Part shown: in pieces, positions 1 to 11,231 of the stretch
Numbering within the stretch: the first letter of the stretch is position 1
Layout of the letters: the number at the start of each line of letters is the position of its first letter
Source: Paragonimus westermani
Taxonomy: Eukaryota; Platyhelminthes; Trematoda; Plagiorchiida; Troglotrematidae
Direction: 5' to 3'
Assembly (NCBI GenBank): GCA_008508345.1
Contig: QNGE01003534.1
Location: forward strand, 1-64,000
Length of the DNA stretch: 64,000 bases
Made by a program: the position numbers and the translations under genes
The notes under the pieces: generated by a model
Told to the model about the DNA's origin: nothing
The model's input: only the letters and a program-made list of their open reading frames with translations
Database searches by the model: none

Positions 1-1149
1 GGAAGTTTATTCCAAATGTAGGAATACATTACAAGGAAGAAGCCTGCACGTACATTCTTTCGCTAGGTACGGGCTTGCGTTTTCTTACCTGTTTATCCCC
101 TTATGATTCACAGGATGAAATCTCTGGCGACCCGTAGGGTAGTGGCTTGGAGAGGGTTTGTTATCACGGCCACCCCATTGGTGGTCGGTTTGTGTTTTCT
201 GGTTGGAGGTAAACATACTGCTGCCCGATCAGTCTTCATAATAGCACAGTACCCTCCGGATTTCCTTTACATGTCTATTCAGCTGCGTGACGAACCTAAC
301 CGCGAGCTTTGGCTTACAGTCTGTTTCTGAGTGCAAGTTAAACCTCAATGTTCCACTTCCATTACCTGTCTGGCGATGAAGGTACTTCAATAAACGTGAA
401 CAAACTGAGGCTGGCATGCGTTTCTTTCGCAATTGCTTCAGAAACTGATGGGCTCTCTCGACGGCCTGTAGATTGCGCCCCTTTGGCGGTGCCCCAATTT
501 ACTCTGACCTTCTTTGGATTAAGCGATAACAGAGAAACCTAGCCACAAAAATGCAGCCACTATTGAACTTCCTCGCAACTTACTCATCAGGAATGTGCCT
601 GATATGTGGGGACAACACCGGGCACGGTGCCGATCAATGGAGATTTCTTGCATATGCCCTAAAGCTAGAAAGTGTGCTTTTGCTGAGCACAATGTATATT
701 CTGTGTTCAAGCCTGTTACTGGATGAATCCTCACCACGGTTCCTGAAAATAGCCCTGTCTACATCTGAAGCTACGTATACATTAAGGCGCCACCGCTATG
801 GGTGCCAGTGAATAGCAGGAGTACCAACCTTTTTGAACATTCCAAATGCGAAAGTGGGAAGTTAAGGACTGATTATCTGGCAAGGGCTAAGTGTTTAGTG
901 TTTGCTTAGAGCGACATACAGTCTTAGAAATATGCATCCCAACAGGGCTACTTAGAGTCAGCGAGAGCCCAGATAATGTGTGCATCGTCCTCCACGAGAT
1001 CCAGCTCATTCCCGAATTCAGAAACATGCACCCGTTCAGAATAAAACCTGTTAAATATGCCAGCACCAGCACTTGAATCTGACAAACAAACCGACCGAAC
1101 TCCGTGTACCGTGTAGCGCTAACGGCTTCTTACCGTCGGGATCGTGATT

Positions 1150-2985
1150 TCACCAAACCATCTTGATCCCGAGCTTGATATAGCAAAATTGCTTCTCCCT
1201 CGAAATGGTCTGGGCAATAGACAGAGGTGATGGCTTTGCCTTCGATTTCTGCAACTCTTTCCGGGCTAGTGCCTTATATCACCTAATGCCTTTTTCTATT
1301 CCAGAATCGGCCTAAAGCCCCGTTGCATTATCCAGGTCCGACGGGTTTATGGCCGGTGTAATTTATCGACCTGTCTACCCTTACATTGTACATGACGAGT
1401 TGATGTTGCCCGGACCCAGCCGTATTCACTCCTTAGGATACGCACGCACCCTAATAATGGGCGAGTTTGACTTAAAACAAATTAACTCTAAATCTTAGTC
1501 GTTCAAAGGTCTCGTCAATGCATTGCCAACAAAAGTTCTAGCCGCGATGGGGGATGTAGACAGTATCGGACATGTACCTGATCATAAAAGACGGCACAAA
1601 GACCACGCCCTTCCTCGTCTTAATTATGCCATTGCTAATGGGGAACTTATGCTAGAAAATTCAATAAGAGGCGCTCCGCTTCGGCGGTCACACACTCCAC
1701 CAACTTGTGACTCTGTCTGCAATGCTGAGCTTATTTTCGGAAGAAACTTCCGGGGAACTAGGGCGAACGTGACTAGTACATACCTCGAGCTAATGTCCAT
1801 TGATAAAGCATGGGACAACTTCACTGAGACCATTCCCGAAGTTATAAATTGCTGAAAACCACTGTAACCCACAACTCGCCGGAAACCGCAAAAACAACTG
1901 CTGACCGAGAGTACAAATTGATTCACGCTGAACGTCTAGCGCGATCTCGGTTTATACCGTCAACCGACCTAGGTGATCACCGCCTCGACGTGTGAAATCG
2001 AAATCAGTGCACCGAACCATTCCGGGGAGGTCGACTCGACTCCCAGCAACGTTCAACCCAGCGCGCTGTCAGTGACCCAAAAACGTTCATGTATCTCAAA
2101 ATCTTTCGAATCAAAGCCGGTGCCGGCGAGGGCTTACGATGGCAAAGCATCCGAAGCCGTAACTGGCTTCTACTGCAATGTGTTCCAAAACGGTGTCAAC
2201 ATTTTCAGTGGAATTTGTACGGTAGATACCACAGTAACTGCTTCGCTAATGAAGCCTCGGATGATTAAACCCACATCTCCTAGAACAGACTGTATATGTC
2301 CTTCAGGCATTTCTTACAGGGCTGCACAGCTAGCTGTCACATTTATCACCCTGACAACACATTTGTTGCTCAAACATACCTGAGAGCCGGAAACAGGTGA
2401 ACATCGCTCCCATGAAACTATCGGCCGACTGCCCTCCTGTCTTTTGTGTTGAGGATCTCCGGGGTGGTATACAGTGACTCACTGCCCAAACGTATGCTAT
2501 CACAGGCTTTCTTTCGTGGCAAGCAACACGGCTTCCATCATGGCCGCTTACGTACTACCAGTTTACCACCGGATGTCGACCAAGGGACCCTTTTTGTTGA
2601 TAGTGGAGTCGAAGTTGTTGTTAGTTGCCTTGGGTCCGGCAAACCTTTCTGCCGAGCGAATCATTTTCTTTTACTGGATACGGATGGTTCTCTACACTGT
2701 CTCTATCAAGCAGCTCCTGTTGTGTGCGGGTGGATTCCCCTCAGTCATGCGTCAGGCCGAGCCCTAGCGGGGTCTCACAAGGCGCCAACCCAGGGGCACT
2801 TCATTTCTCCATCTTCATCGCTTACCTTCCGTCTAAAGTATCGTCTCACGTCATACAAGTTGCTGATGATATTAACACCCATCGTGTTGTTCGTAGTAGC
2901 CGCTGAGGAGAGAGACCAAATAGTAATTCGACGAAATGGACAGTTGGTCTTCAACCGACACCGTCGCCGACACGCGAATTAGCTG
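1150..2985 (+). mobile_element. Decayed CR1/Jockey-group LINE (endonuclease + reverse transcriptase remnant)
   Basis: Reading across frames recovers a non-LTR retrotransposon ORF2 broken by stops and frameshifts. Near 1160-1300 there is a DPELDIA-like endonuclease stretch; near 1340-1480 a GVIYRP then LIMGEFDLKQINS (the usual LIMGDFN box). From 1523 to 1855 the frame follows the HTRxRxGQxPSxLDLVFTNE and GAPLGRSDH region in mutated form (GAPLRRSHTPP). Around 2150-2380 comes the spacer (GFYCNVFQ) and a mutated KSPGPDGIHP box. From 2446 the frame shifts to QHGFHHGR and a corrupted DFxKAFDxVNH motif, and from about 2775 another frame carries SGVSQGANPGALHF (from SGVPQGSxLGPLLF) and VADDI (from FADDI). 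The order matches ORF2 of CR1/Jockey-group LINEs. A short CLICGDNTGHG stretch near 596 could be an ORF1 zinc-knuckle relic, but that is weak. It is an old copy, far more decayed than the LINE that follows it. Confidence 0.7.
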
Positions 2986-3440
2986 GAGAGGCTAGAAACC
3001 AGTTGTCGACGAACGAGTAAACCGGAAGAGTCTGGCACGTTTGTTCGGGTTCGCGCCACAGTCACATGACATGCAGGCAAACAATCGAACAGCACATATC
3101 ATGCAAACTTTCTCAGTAGCCCAGATACGATATGCAACTATGAGCTTCGAAACTATTTTACACACCATGCCACAGGCAGGCCAGTGGAATCTCCAGGTCT
3201 CTACGTAGTCATCACAGGCATAGAGACGTTTACAGTGGTTGTGAACACGTCTTTGGTCTTGCCTTCTGTCCTCCGGTGGAAACAAGGAGAGTTTTGACAC
3301 TTAACCAGCCCTCCTGTGTAGAGGTGCTCTGTCTGGAGAAATGTACCCACCGCAAGCCATAGACTTCTACACACGTCCGTCCTCCTTTGGAATGAAATCA
3401 GAGTCAAATGGCCGTTTGAAGACACGCCAGTGACTTCATT

Positions 3441-4493
3441 GTGGATGATACGCCCGAGCTTCACGCCTCAACTAACTTTGTGAACTACAAAGAACAAGCG
3501 CATACGCTTTGTGCGTTCCAGAAGTTGACTAAACAGAACCTAGGTGCTAGGTTGTCAAGTAGACTGGCACACTGGTACCACTTTAAGTGTACTGGCCTCA
3601 GGGAGGACCGGTACGCCTTGCTCACTTCTTCAAAGAGGCTATTTCTCTGTATGAGCTCTCTCTTCCGAGATAGCTGCACCCCATTGAAGACCACGTTAGA
3701 TCCTCTACTCGCCACCCCGAACAAGCAGAAGTCAGGCACGTGCAAGTGTGGTTATAGGGCGTCTAAAGATGTAAGCGCACAGATAGCCACGGTAGAAAAA
3801 GCCCTGAATGATACTCAGAGAACTTTATCTGACATGAAGTCAGAACTGAGCTCGTTGAATGAGTACATTGCCCTGGCCCTTCCAGGCGCTGCAGTGGCTT
3901 TGTCCACGGCTCAAACTGAGGAAGTCGCGATAAGCTTGAAGGACGGGACACTCCGGGAGAAGAGGCTTGTCTTGTGGGGACGATTTCCGACTACACTCTC
4001 TCCAGGGGAACAAGCCAGAGCGGTGCTAAACGCTTGTTTCTCTCCAGAGTCTACAAAAATGGTTTCCGCCAGGAGACTTCGTTCCAAAGCTACTAAGAAG
4101 TCACTGGGACTCCTTGTGACGTTACCCGCCAAGATTAGCACGGAGGAAGTACTGGAAAAAGCGGTTGAACTAAAGAAGCAGCATGTTAACCTCAGGAGAG
4201 TCTCTCTAGATCGCTCACTACAGGAGCGGCAGAAGCGCTCTCAGCTTGCTAGAACAAGGTTATGCATCGAGGCTGACCTCAAACTCCAGTCTAGCGTTAA
4301 GGTCCTTATCCCTGATGTCAAGAGGAGACCGGTGTCCTCAGACAAACCACCCCAAGCATACACTTCAGAGGCCACTACCCCTATCTCACTGGAAAGTCAA
4401 GCGCCTGTGGATATGCAGGGGGCCGGTAAAACAAATCCCAAAGGTGCTAAGGACCATCAAACTTCTAGACCCCCAATCATCTCACGAAAATAA
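3441..4493 (+). CDS. LINE ORF1 protein (PHD-like finger relic, coiled coil, RRM-like)
   Basis: Probable RNA-binding/chaperone ORF1 of the LINE. Residues about 24-79 resemble the PHD-like finger of CR1-type ORF1 proteins: LC at 23-24, WYHFKC at 45-50, and FLC at 68-70. Several expected metal ligands are replaced (for example LSSRLAHWYH lacks the CxxC pair and LCMSS lacks the second Cys). Residues about 110-145 look like a coiled coil. About 170-275 (LREKRLVLWGRFP to RSLQERQKRSQLARTRL) fits the RRM-like/transposase-22-like region of LINE ORF1s. The frame opens after a stop at 3417-3419 with no ATG before codon 71; position 3441 is GTG. The original ATG may have mutated, or translation begins otherwise. 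Function of this copy is therefore doubtful. Confidence 0.6.
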   Translation: MDDTPELHASTNFVNYKEQAHTLCAFQKLTKQNLGARLSSRLAHWYHFKCTGLREDRYALLTSSKRLFLCMSSLFRDSCTPLKTTLDPLLATPNKQKSGTCKCGYRASKDVSAQIATVEKALNDTQRTLSDMKSELSSLNEYIALALPGAAVALSTAQTEEVAISLKDGTLREKRLVLWGRFPTTLSPGEQARAVLNACFSPESTKMVSARRLRSKATKKSLGLLVTLPAKISTEEVLEKAVELKKQHVNLRRVSLDRSLQERQKRSQLARTRLCIEADLKLQSSVKVLIPDVKRRPVSSDKPPQAYTSEATTPISLESQAPVDMQGAGKTNPKGAKDHQTSRPPIISRK

Positions 4494-4564
4494 CGGCCGC
4501 TAAAAAATATTTTATTCCTAAGCTGTACAGCCCAGTGAGTCTTCTGGGAACCCCTGCGTCAAAA

Positions 4565-7500
4565 ATGGCCCAAACATTTCTCATTCCGGCGGCTCTCTTC
4601 CCGGTTGCATCGGGGCCATTTCGTCCTATACTCTCTTCTCATCTACAACTTTATCCAAATTTTCGAGGGTGCAAAACCGCAAATCACCCTCCAAAAGCTC
4701 TGAAAGCAAGAGCGGTCCGAAAGTCATCGACCTTGGGCCAAGAGAAGCGGACGAAGCGTCCAACAGGGACGCTCACTTATGCCCAGGCTGTGATGAAACG
4801 GCCACCACCCCCCAAGAGGGCTCACAGAACTACGCCGCCAGTTACACAACCCCCCACTACTGAGGCTGCTTTCCCAAGCTTTCCCTCATGCACTTCTGTC
4901 TCTTTTTGCACCCAGCCAAACGAAGAAGTAGCCTTAAAGTGCGTGTACACCAACTGTCTGAGCCTTCTGAACAAACTACCAGAAATCAGACAGCTGGTCC
5001 ACGACACTAGCCCTCACATTCTTGCATTAACAGAGACCTGGCTTTCCGCGGATATCAGTGATAATGAACTGCATGTCCCTGGTTACTCTTTATACCGGAC
5101 GGACTCCTCCCGTGGACGCATGGGAGGCTGCGCCGTTTTCCTAAGCCAGAAGCTCCCAGTGCCAGCTGTCGTAGGGGAATTTACCTTCCCAGAGAAATGC
5201 GACACGCTCTGGATTAAACTCCAACTTCGCAAACGTGACACGCTTCTTACCGGTGTTGTGTACCGCTCGCCGTCATGCAGTGCATCCGACGACGAAGCCA
5301 TCCTTGCTACCTTAGACAGACTCACGTCTGCCCAGCGTTTCTCCCATCTTCTTATTATGGGTGACTTCAACGCACCCAAACTCAACTCTATGGCGGCTTC
5401 TCATGAGGACTGTGGCTGCGGGTTCTCGAAGTCCTTGGCAATGTTGATCCATGAGAAAGCCTGGACACAGCATGTCGATCTACCTACAAGGCACCGTCCA
5501 GGACAGACACCCTCCTTGCTCGATCTGGTCATTACGAACGAGGCTCACCTGGTAGATAGGGTGGTCATCAAACCGCCGCTAGGGCATAGTGACCATATGC
5601 TACTAAACTTTGACTTTATCTGTTACTGGCTCCAAAACGCTGTAACAAAGACTTCATTCCGAAACTTCCAAAACGCAGACTTTAACGCACTAAGGACGTT
5701 CTTAAGCACACTCAGCCTCACATCCGACTCAGTGAACTTGAACTACCTTTCCTTTAAAGCTGCCATTCACGAAGCCGATGAGGCATTTGTTCCTCGAAAA
5801 CTATTGAAGTTCTCCTCTCGTGCACCGCTTCCGCGGAACATACGCCGCCTTCTTGAATTACGTTCTCGTCTATTCTCTAAACAGAAGCTAACGGATAGGC
5901 CAGAGGATCTAGAGGCCTTTCGCTCTGTACGAAACAGGTGCAAGCGGGAAATCCGGCAACACACCCAACACGTACAGTCGAAAATCCTACAAATAGCTCA
6001 CGAGAATAAGAATTTTCTTTTCAAGTATATACGACGCCAGAGAAAAACTAAGCCCTCAGCGCTTTCTCTGCGGCTTCCCGACGGGGAAACCTCCTCCAAC
6101 CCCCAAGTGGTTGCCGAGATGTTCAGGGAATACTACTCATCAGTCTACAATGTGGATCTGCCAAACTGGCATCCAATTCTCCCGCAGAGGCACTTCCAAC
6201 AACCCATCCTGACAGCTGACTTTTCTGTGTCTGACGTTCAGGACCTCTTGCTTAAGATCAATCCTTATAGTGCCATGGGACCAGACAAGATCCATCCCCG
6301 GATCCTCAAAGAAGCGGCCGTCAGTTTGGCGATGCCTCTCTTCGATCTGTTTAAACAGACACTTCGGACAGGCACTCTTCCGGAGGCATGGAAAGAGGCC
6401 AATGTCTCACCTATATTTAAAACAGGCGATCGTCATTCTCCTGCTAGTTATCGACCGATCAGCCTTACCAGCATCCCATGCAAGATAATGGAGCGACTGT
6501 TAAAACGCACTATCTTTAAGCATTTCTTCTCAAATAACCTCTTCTCTTCGACCCAGCATGGCTTTCTTCCTGAGCGGTCATGCATAACTAATATGTTAAT
6601 CTTCATGGATAGCCTAACAGAGGCCAAAGACAATGGTCATATCTCGGACGCTATCTTCTTCGACTTTGCCAAAGCCTTCGACCGTGTCCCACACGGTCCT
6701 CTGCTGCACAAACTAGAAGCCTATGGGATTCAAGGAGAAGTTCTCCGCTGGATAACCTCCTTTCTTGGTAACAGGACTTTCAGAGTAAAAACCGGTTCAG
6801 GCCTTTCGTCCCCATCCCCAGTCTCTGTGGGGGTCCCTCAAGGATCGGTACTTGGTCCATTGTTGTTTCTTATTTACATCAATGATCTCCCCGATTTGAT
6901 CTCTAGCAACGCTCTCCTTTATGCCGACGACTTAAAAATCTGGAACGCCTGTGACCCCAGTGCATTGCAGATTGACCTTGATCGTATTAAGTGCTGGTCA
7001 GAGGATTGGAGTCTCCCTCTAAACGACAGTAAGTGTGCGCACATGTCACTCGGAGGAGACTCTGGGAACCTATTCGTGATACATGGTGCACAAAGTGTAG
7101 TAGGTATCACGAAAGTAGACCTCAAAAAAGACCTAGGGATCTGGCTATCGTCTGGGTTGTCCTTCTCTTATCATCACCAGCTGGCCGCAAAAAGGGGTCT
7201 CATGACTCTCGGGATGATCAAACGAACCTTCCCCCGGATTGACAAGCGCGCCTTTCACACGCTTTACAGAGTCTACATAAGACCATTGCTCGAGTATGCC
7301 AATCAAGTCGTCTACACCGGTTTGAAGAAGGACATACTCGCCATTGAACGTGTCCAGCGAGTAGCCACCAAAATGGTCACTGGCTTACGGCATCTATCCT
7401 ACGAGTCTCGCTTTGAAATTCTCGATCTTTATCCACTTGAGTTTCGTAGACTCCGCGGCGACTTAATTCTAACACACTTTCTCTTTAGCACAGGACTCGT

Positions 7501-7717
7501 GCAACAATTTTTCACCCTAGTAAGTGATAACAGTCGAGGAGGTCACGACAACAAGCTCTATAAGATTCGACCTCGGACCTTCCTAAGACAACAGTTATTC
7601 TCTTATAGGGTTATCAACTACCGCAACGACCTACCACTAGAGATTGTTAGCTGCTCTTCTGAGGACCGTCTCAAAGTGTTATTGGATTCTCACCTAATTA
7701 ATATACGGTTAAATTAA
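4565..7717 (+). CDS. LINE ORF2: apurinic endonuclease-reverse transcriptase
   Basis: About 1050 residues from the first in-frame ATG (4565). It nicks target DNA and copies the element RNA by target-primed reverse transcription. Endonuclease motifs in order, numbered from that ATG: VYTNC (Asn near 130), LTETWL (Glu near 157), LLIMGDFN (Asp near 267), SLLDLVIT, and LGHSDH (His near 344). Reverse transcriptase motifs: SPIFKTGDR, SYRPISLTS, QHGFLPERSC, FFDFAKAFDRVPH, GVPQGSVLGPLLFLIYINDL, and LLYADD (Tyr near 786). A typical LINE C-terminal region follows (RVYIRPLLEYANQV, RFEILDLYPLEFRR). There is no internal stop or frameshift. All catalytic residues expected of the family are present, so this ORF2 could be functional in trans. 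Clade assignment beyond the CR1/Jockey group is inference. Confidence 0.93.
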   Translation: MAQTFLIPAALFPVASGPFRPILSSHLQLYPNFRGCKTANHPPKALKARAVRKSSTLGQEKRTKRPTGTLTYAQAVMKRPPPPKRAHRTTPPVTQPPTTEAAFPSFPSCTSVSFCTQPNEEVALKCVYTNCLSLLNKLPEIRQLVHDTSPHILALTETWLSADISDNELHVPGYSLYRTDSSRGRMGGCAVFLSQKLPVPAVVGEFTFPEKCDTLWIKLQLRKRDTLLTGVVYRSPSCSASDDEAILATLDRLTSAQRFSHLLIMGDFNAPKLNSMAASHEDCGCGFSKSLAMLIHEKAWTQHVDLPTRHRPGQTPSLLDLVITNEAHLVDRVVIKPPLGHSDHMLLNFDFICYWLQNAVTKTSFRNFQNADFNALRTFLSTLSLTSDSVNLNYLSFKAAIHEADEAFVPRKLLKFSSRAPLPRNIRRLLELRSRLFSKQKLTDRPEDLEAFRSVRNRCKREIRQHTQHVQSKILQIAHENKNFLFKYIRRQRKTKPSALSLRLPDGETSSNPQVVAEMFREYYSSVYNVDLPNWHPILPQRHFQQPILTADFSVSDVQDLLLKINPYSAMGPDKIHPRILKEAAVSLAMPLFDLFKQTLRTGTLPEAWKEANVSPIFKTGDRHSPASYRPISLTSIPCKIMERLLKRTIFKHFFSNNLFSSTQHGFLPERSCITNMLIFMDSLTEAKDNGHISDAIFFDFAKAFDRVPHGPLLHKLEAYGIQGEVLRWITSFLGNRTFRVKTGSGLSSPSPVSVGVPQGSVLGPLLFLIYINDLPDLISSNALLYADDLKIWNACDPSALQIDLDRIKCWSEDWSLPLNDSKCAHMSLGGDSGNLFVIHGAQSVVGITKVDLKKDLGIWLSSGLSFSYHHQLAAKRGLMTLGMIKRTFPRIDKRAFHTLYRVYIRPLLEYANQVVYTGLKKDILAIERVQRVATKMVTGLRHLSYESRFEILDLYPLEFRRLRGDLILTHFLFSTGLVQQFFTLVSDNSRGGHDNKLYKIRPRTFLRQQLFSYRVINYRNDLPLEIVSCSSEDRLKVLLDSHLINIRLN

Positions 7718-7779
7718 TAATTTATCCTGTTTTGCTAAATTATTATTTTACTCTGTTTTTGGTACTTTCTGTAACCCCC

Positions 7780-9640
7780 AAGAGCGGTGCTACACCCCGT
7801 TTTCAATGACTGCCTTTCAGGTCATCAGAAAATCGCCGGAAATCGAAACGAACAAACTGACTGGATCCGGGTAGATCGGGCCCCCAGCCTCAAACCCGTG
7901 TACAAATCGCTGAAATCGCTGAGATTTAGACCAATTGCTTTCATACGCCAAGGCCGAAAGAAGGCGCGCGTTTGCTATCTTGAGGACGATCTCCGGATTC
8001 CATCCCAGTTCGGGAATAGGCGGATATGCAGATTTTTTTGTATCATCTGGTAGGAAATTTGTGTATCTGAGGCATGTACATCCTAATTTTGGCTGGGTGT
8101 CCGGAGCATAACTTGTCTGTTTTACCGACCAACGTGTTTACTACTCCACTAAGGACGTACTTGAGGTATCCTCTATTATAGGACAGTGTGGATCATACAG
8201 AAGTTTGCGCTAGGAGCATAAATACAGCAACGAAAATAATGTAAGCGAATAAATAGCGACTACCCTGTTTTGTGTGGTCGCGTGACGTTGGTAATAATCT
8301 CATGTTCTTAATCCGTCGAGATAGTGAGTTTCTCAAAGCACACGAGGTAAGTAATACGTTTGCAAGCTCTTGATGGATGTATTTCGATCAAACTAAGCCA
8401 TTAGGTCATTTATATTTATTAAGCTATACGTTAAATTCGATCAAGCGCGGACATAGCTTCTTCTGTGATGTTGCATATTCCTGGAAGCTACGAAAGCGGT
8501 TTTAACGTCATTTTGCGCGTTGGGTACTATTAAACGGTTTTAAAGGATTTTCTTAAAGAGAATGACGTGCCAAGTATATTTTTTAGCTGTCCTTAGAACT
8601 GCGCGTGGTCAAGCACCGAAAGCGTCGAATCCCTACGACGGGTCATGTGGTTTAAGACCGTGCCACATTGTGCGTGTTGTTAGTCTCTGTTTCATTCCTG
8701 GGTTAACTCAGTTGGACAGTTGATACGGTAGAGTTTGTGAAAAATGGGTTATTGGCAAGTCGGGGAAGAAGTCGAGTCTGCGTTGCTACCAGCTGTAGGC
8801 TAAAGGTTGCAACTGAGAAAGTTCATGTGGCCTGCGCAGGACCTTATCCTATAGCCCTCATTGCGCCTGCACGAGCTCTGCATTGACCACTGTGGGTTTC
8901 TAGCAAGTATCCTACTAGGGTGTGCACTTTCGGTTGTTTGCACGCTGTTTGGAGGCTAGAGTCTCACCTCCTTCCAATCCATCTGCTTTGTGTATTTCGA
9001 TATCCAGCTATTTTTTTTACCTGAAATATTCATAGAGAACAGGGGGTAGTAGCGCTTTTCAAACTGCAGAAGATGTCAACAACGGAGTGGGGTCACGAAT
9101 CTAACACTGGGAGTCGCTTTTAGCTTGGTTGCTTGCTTAAAAACGTAGGCATCGTGGTGTTAGAGGTTTACGATGTTGTGCTCTTGTAACACAGCGTACT
9201 GCCGTGTTATTGGACGCATTGTTATTTCCGTCCAAAATGCTTGAAAACTGTTAAAACCAACTGAGTAAGGTCAGGGTTGTAATTGAAGCATTCGAGAAGC
9301 CACTTGTGATCGTCTGAAAACTTAGGGAAAAGAATAATCAAAAATGCTGTGACCAGTGTCCAAGTGAGCTACGTATATTCCGGCACGCCTGGTTTTCTTC
9401 CGTTCCATTTGAGTTATTCATTTTCACCAGCTTCCGTCTTTAGGTAATACCAGGTAATATCTGGAATTTGATGAAAATTACTCGCATGCCTTCAGGAAGA
9501 GATATCCCTGTGGCCAGCCTAAAAATAGCGGTTGCGGTGATAACAAGTGTAACTTGGAGGTAGATGCACACTGCGTTGAGTATGATCGGTGTGCGAAGTA
9601 GTACCACCGTTAGTGTGGCAACTTTTCAAGGTGAGCTTAT
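7780..9640. other. No recognisable gene or repeat
   Basis: Open frames are short and do not resemble a known family on either strand. A short ATG-led stretch near 8300-8350 is followed by a good GTAAGT splice donor, but a single candidate of about 16 codons is too little to support an exon. Confidence 0.4.
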
Positions 9641-9829
9641 GAATTATGTGGTTCATAAGGAGCTATTATGAGTTTGTGGGTCATGTATAAGCAAACTCCA
9701 CGATTTTATCAGTGTTTCGTGCACTGAACTGAACCAGGATAAGGTCCCTGGAAGCTGCACCTCACCCTTCTTGTCCACCGTAGTAGAAGTCAGAACAAGA
9801 GGGTAAGGGATAACAAACCGAACGGCCCC

Positions 9830-10340
9830 GATACTAATGGGGAACTTTTGAGCAGAGTGAAAGGCCCAGATGGAGACCAATATAAACAATTAAAGGAGGT
9901 GGCTACGAAGTGTAATCACTTACCAGTTCTGGTCACTGGGTTAGGGGGTAAAAACGCTCTCAAGGTTCAGTCCGAACCAGATATCCCGGCTACCAGCAGA
10001 GTGAGTTGTAGAGAGGTAACAATTGTGAAAGGAGGAAAAGTAATAGAACGAGGGGGAAATTGAAGAAAAAATAGTGATAACCGGATACCCATCAGAGAAT
10101 GTAGAAAATAGAGAGGGAAAACTTGGAAAACTAGAGGGGCTAGTTAAGGGTCTTTGTTTGAGAAGGGGTGCAAAAGCAAAGAATAGAAAAGGTACATAAC
10201 CAAGGAGAGTTTTTGGTTAATGCCGTTTTAGGTCTCGAAGCTAAAAGGCACTCAGCCCTTGATAGAAGAAGGAATGCCGTCTGTCAGAGAGGGCAAAGTT
10301 GAAGAAAGTGGTGTGATTCCACTCGATGAAACACCTAGGG
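9830..10340. other. Purine-rich (A/G) stretch without recognised coding content
   Basis: The plus strand here is strongly biased to A and G (runs such as AAAGGAGGAAAAG, GAGGGGGAAATTGAAG and AGAGAGGGAAAAC). The short frames across it are Gly/Lys/Glu-rich and most easily explained by composition. No family was recognised. Confidence 0.35.
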
Positions 10341-10344
10341 TAGG

Positions 10345-11230
10345 TAAATAGCGAGTAGTGAGGTTAGGCAAATGGCAGGCGAATACACGCAGTCGTAGAT
10401 CCGTGTTGACTAAGTTCACTAGCCTCAGGCACCGAGACTGGTTCCCAGCGGCGGCAGGAAAGATAAGCACCGCTACTCAAGGTCGTTTAAACTGACGCCA
10501 AATGATTCCGCAGGATAGAAGGATATTAGTCGTTAGAATGGTGCTGGATTATTGTTTGGGGCGCAGCGGCGCGTTAAGGATTTTGGAACGCTGGTACGGC
10601 TAATACGATTACCCGTGGAACAATAAAATCGGAAGACAAGCGGATGACTTTATTTAATTGCAAAAGCTTCCCAACGTAGAAAGTATGGATCGTTCAGCCT
10701 GAAACTAGGAATGAGTGAGGGACCTCTTGCGTTATGTCCGCAAAAGACGCTTGGCCTGCGAAGCGGTTTATTACACAAAATCTTGTACAGGTTATGCTAA
10801 AACACAGGACCACGAACGCGTACACTTACTCTCATGGCTGGCGTGTATTCACACACATTGTCGTTCGTCCTTGTGGCACGTACCCCACAGCGGGTACACA
10901 CTATTCCAGTACTTGTTTCTGGATCATCCTCTTCCTGGCTTTGACACTTGCCATTTAGTTCACAAACGTGTTCCCAAATTGTGAGTGGTATACTACTCGT
11001 CAACGAAGCTGCCTATCATACAACACTCCTCCTTCTGAAGTTTCTAGCCCCCTCTACATCAGCTGACCAATCCTCTCCAACCGACGTCGTGTTGTCTCCC
11101 CGCCTATTGATATACTGTTTTTTTTCCGCGCCGGCATATCATGCCATTTTTGTTAACTCACTGTAGTCCACTCGTTTCGTCTTACCGTCCCTTGTGATCG
11201 CGTATACTGGACCCCATTTTGAAATTACTA
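10345..11230. other. Unassigned spacer before the gypsy element
   Basis: No domain was recognised. It may hold the decayed 3' LTR of the minus-strand gypsy element that begins at 11232, but no matching LTR was found on the other side. Confidence 0.3.
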
Positions 11231-11231
11231 A

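Larger units (their letters stand above)
3420..7780 (+). mobile_element. Near-intact CR1/Jockey-group LINE
   Basis: A two-ORF non-LTR retrotransposon: ORF1 (zinc-finger relic, coiled coil, RRM-like region) followed by an uninterrupted ORF2 with apurinic endonuclease and reverse transcriptase. The ORF2 frame is open from just after a stop at 4466-4468, so it overlaps the end of ORF1 (stop 4491-4493) by about 25 nt. The 3' region after the ORF2 stop is AT-rich (TAATTTATCC...TAAATTATTATTTTA) with no poly(A) and no clear tandem terminal repeat, so the 3' border is approximate. The 5' border was not identified. The intact ORF2 contrasts with every other retroelement here and argues for a comparatively young insertion. 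Confidence 0.85.

Noticed and set aside
7787..8053. 88-codon frame after the LINE
   Set aside because: Basic composition but no known domain; lies in or just after the element's 3' region.
8300..8356. ATG-led mini-exon ending in GTAAGT
   Set aside because: About 16 codons with no recognised protein and no partner exon.
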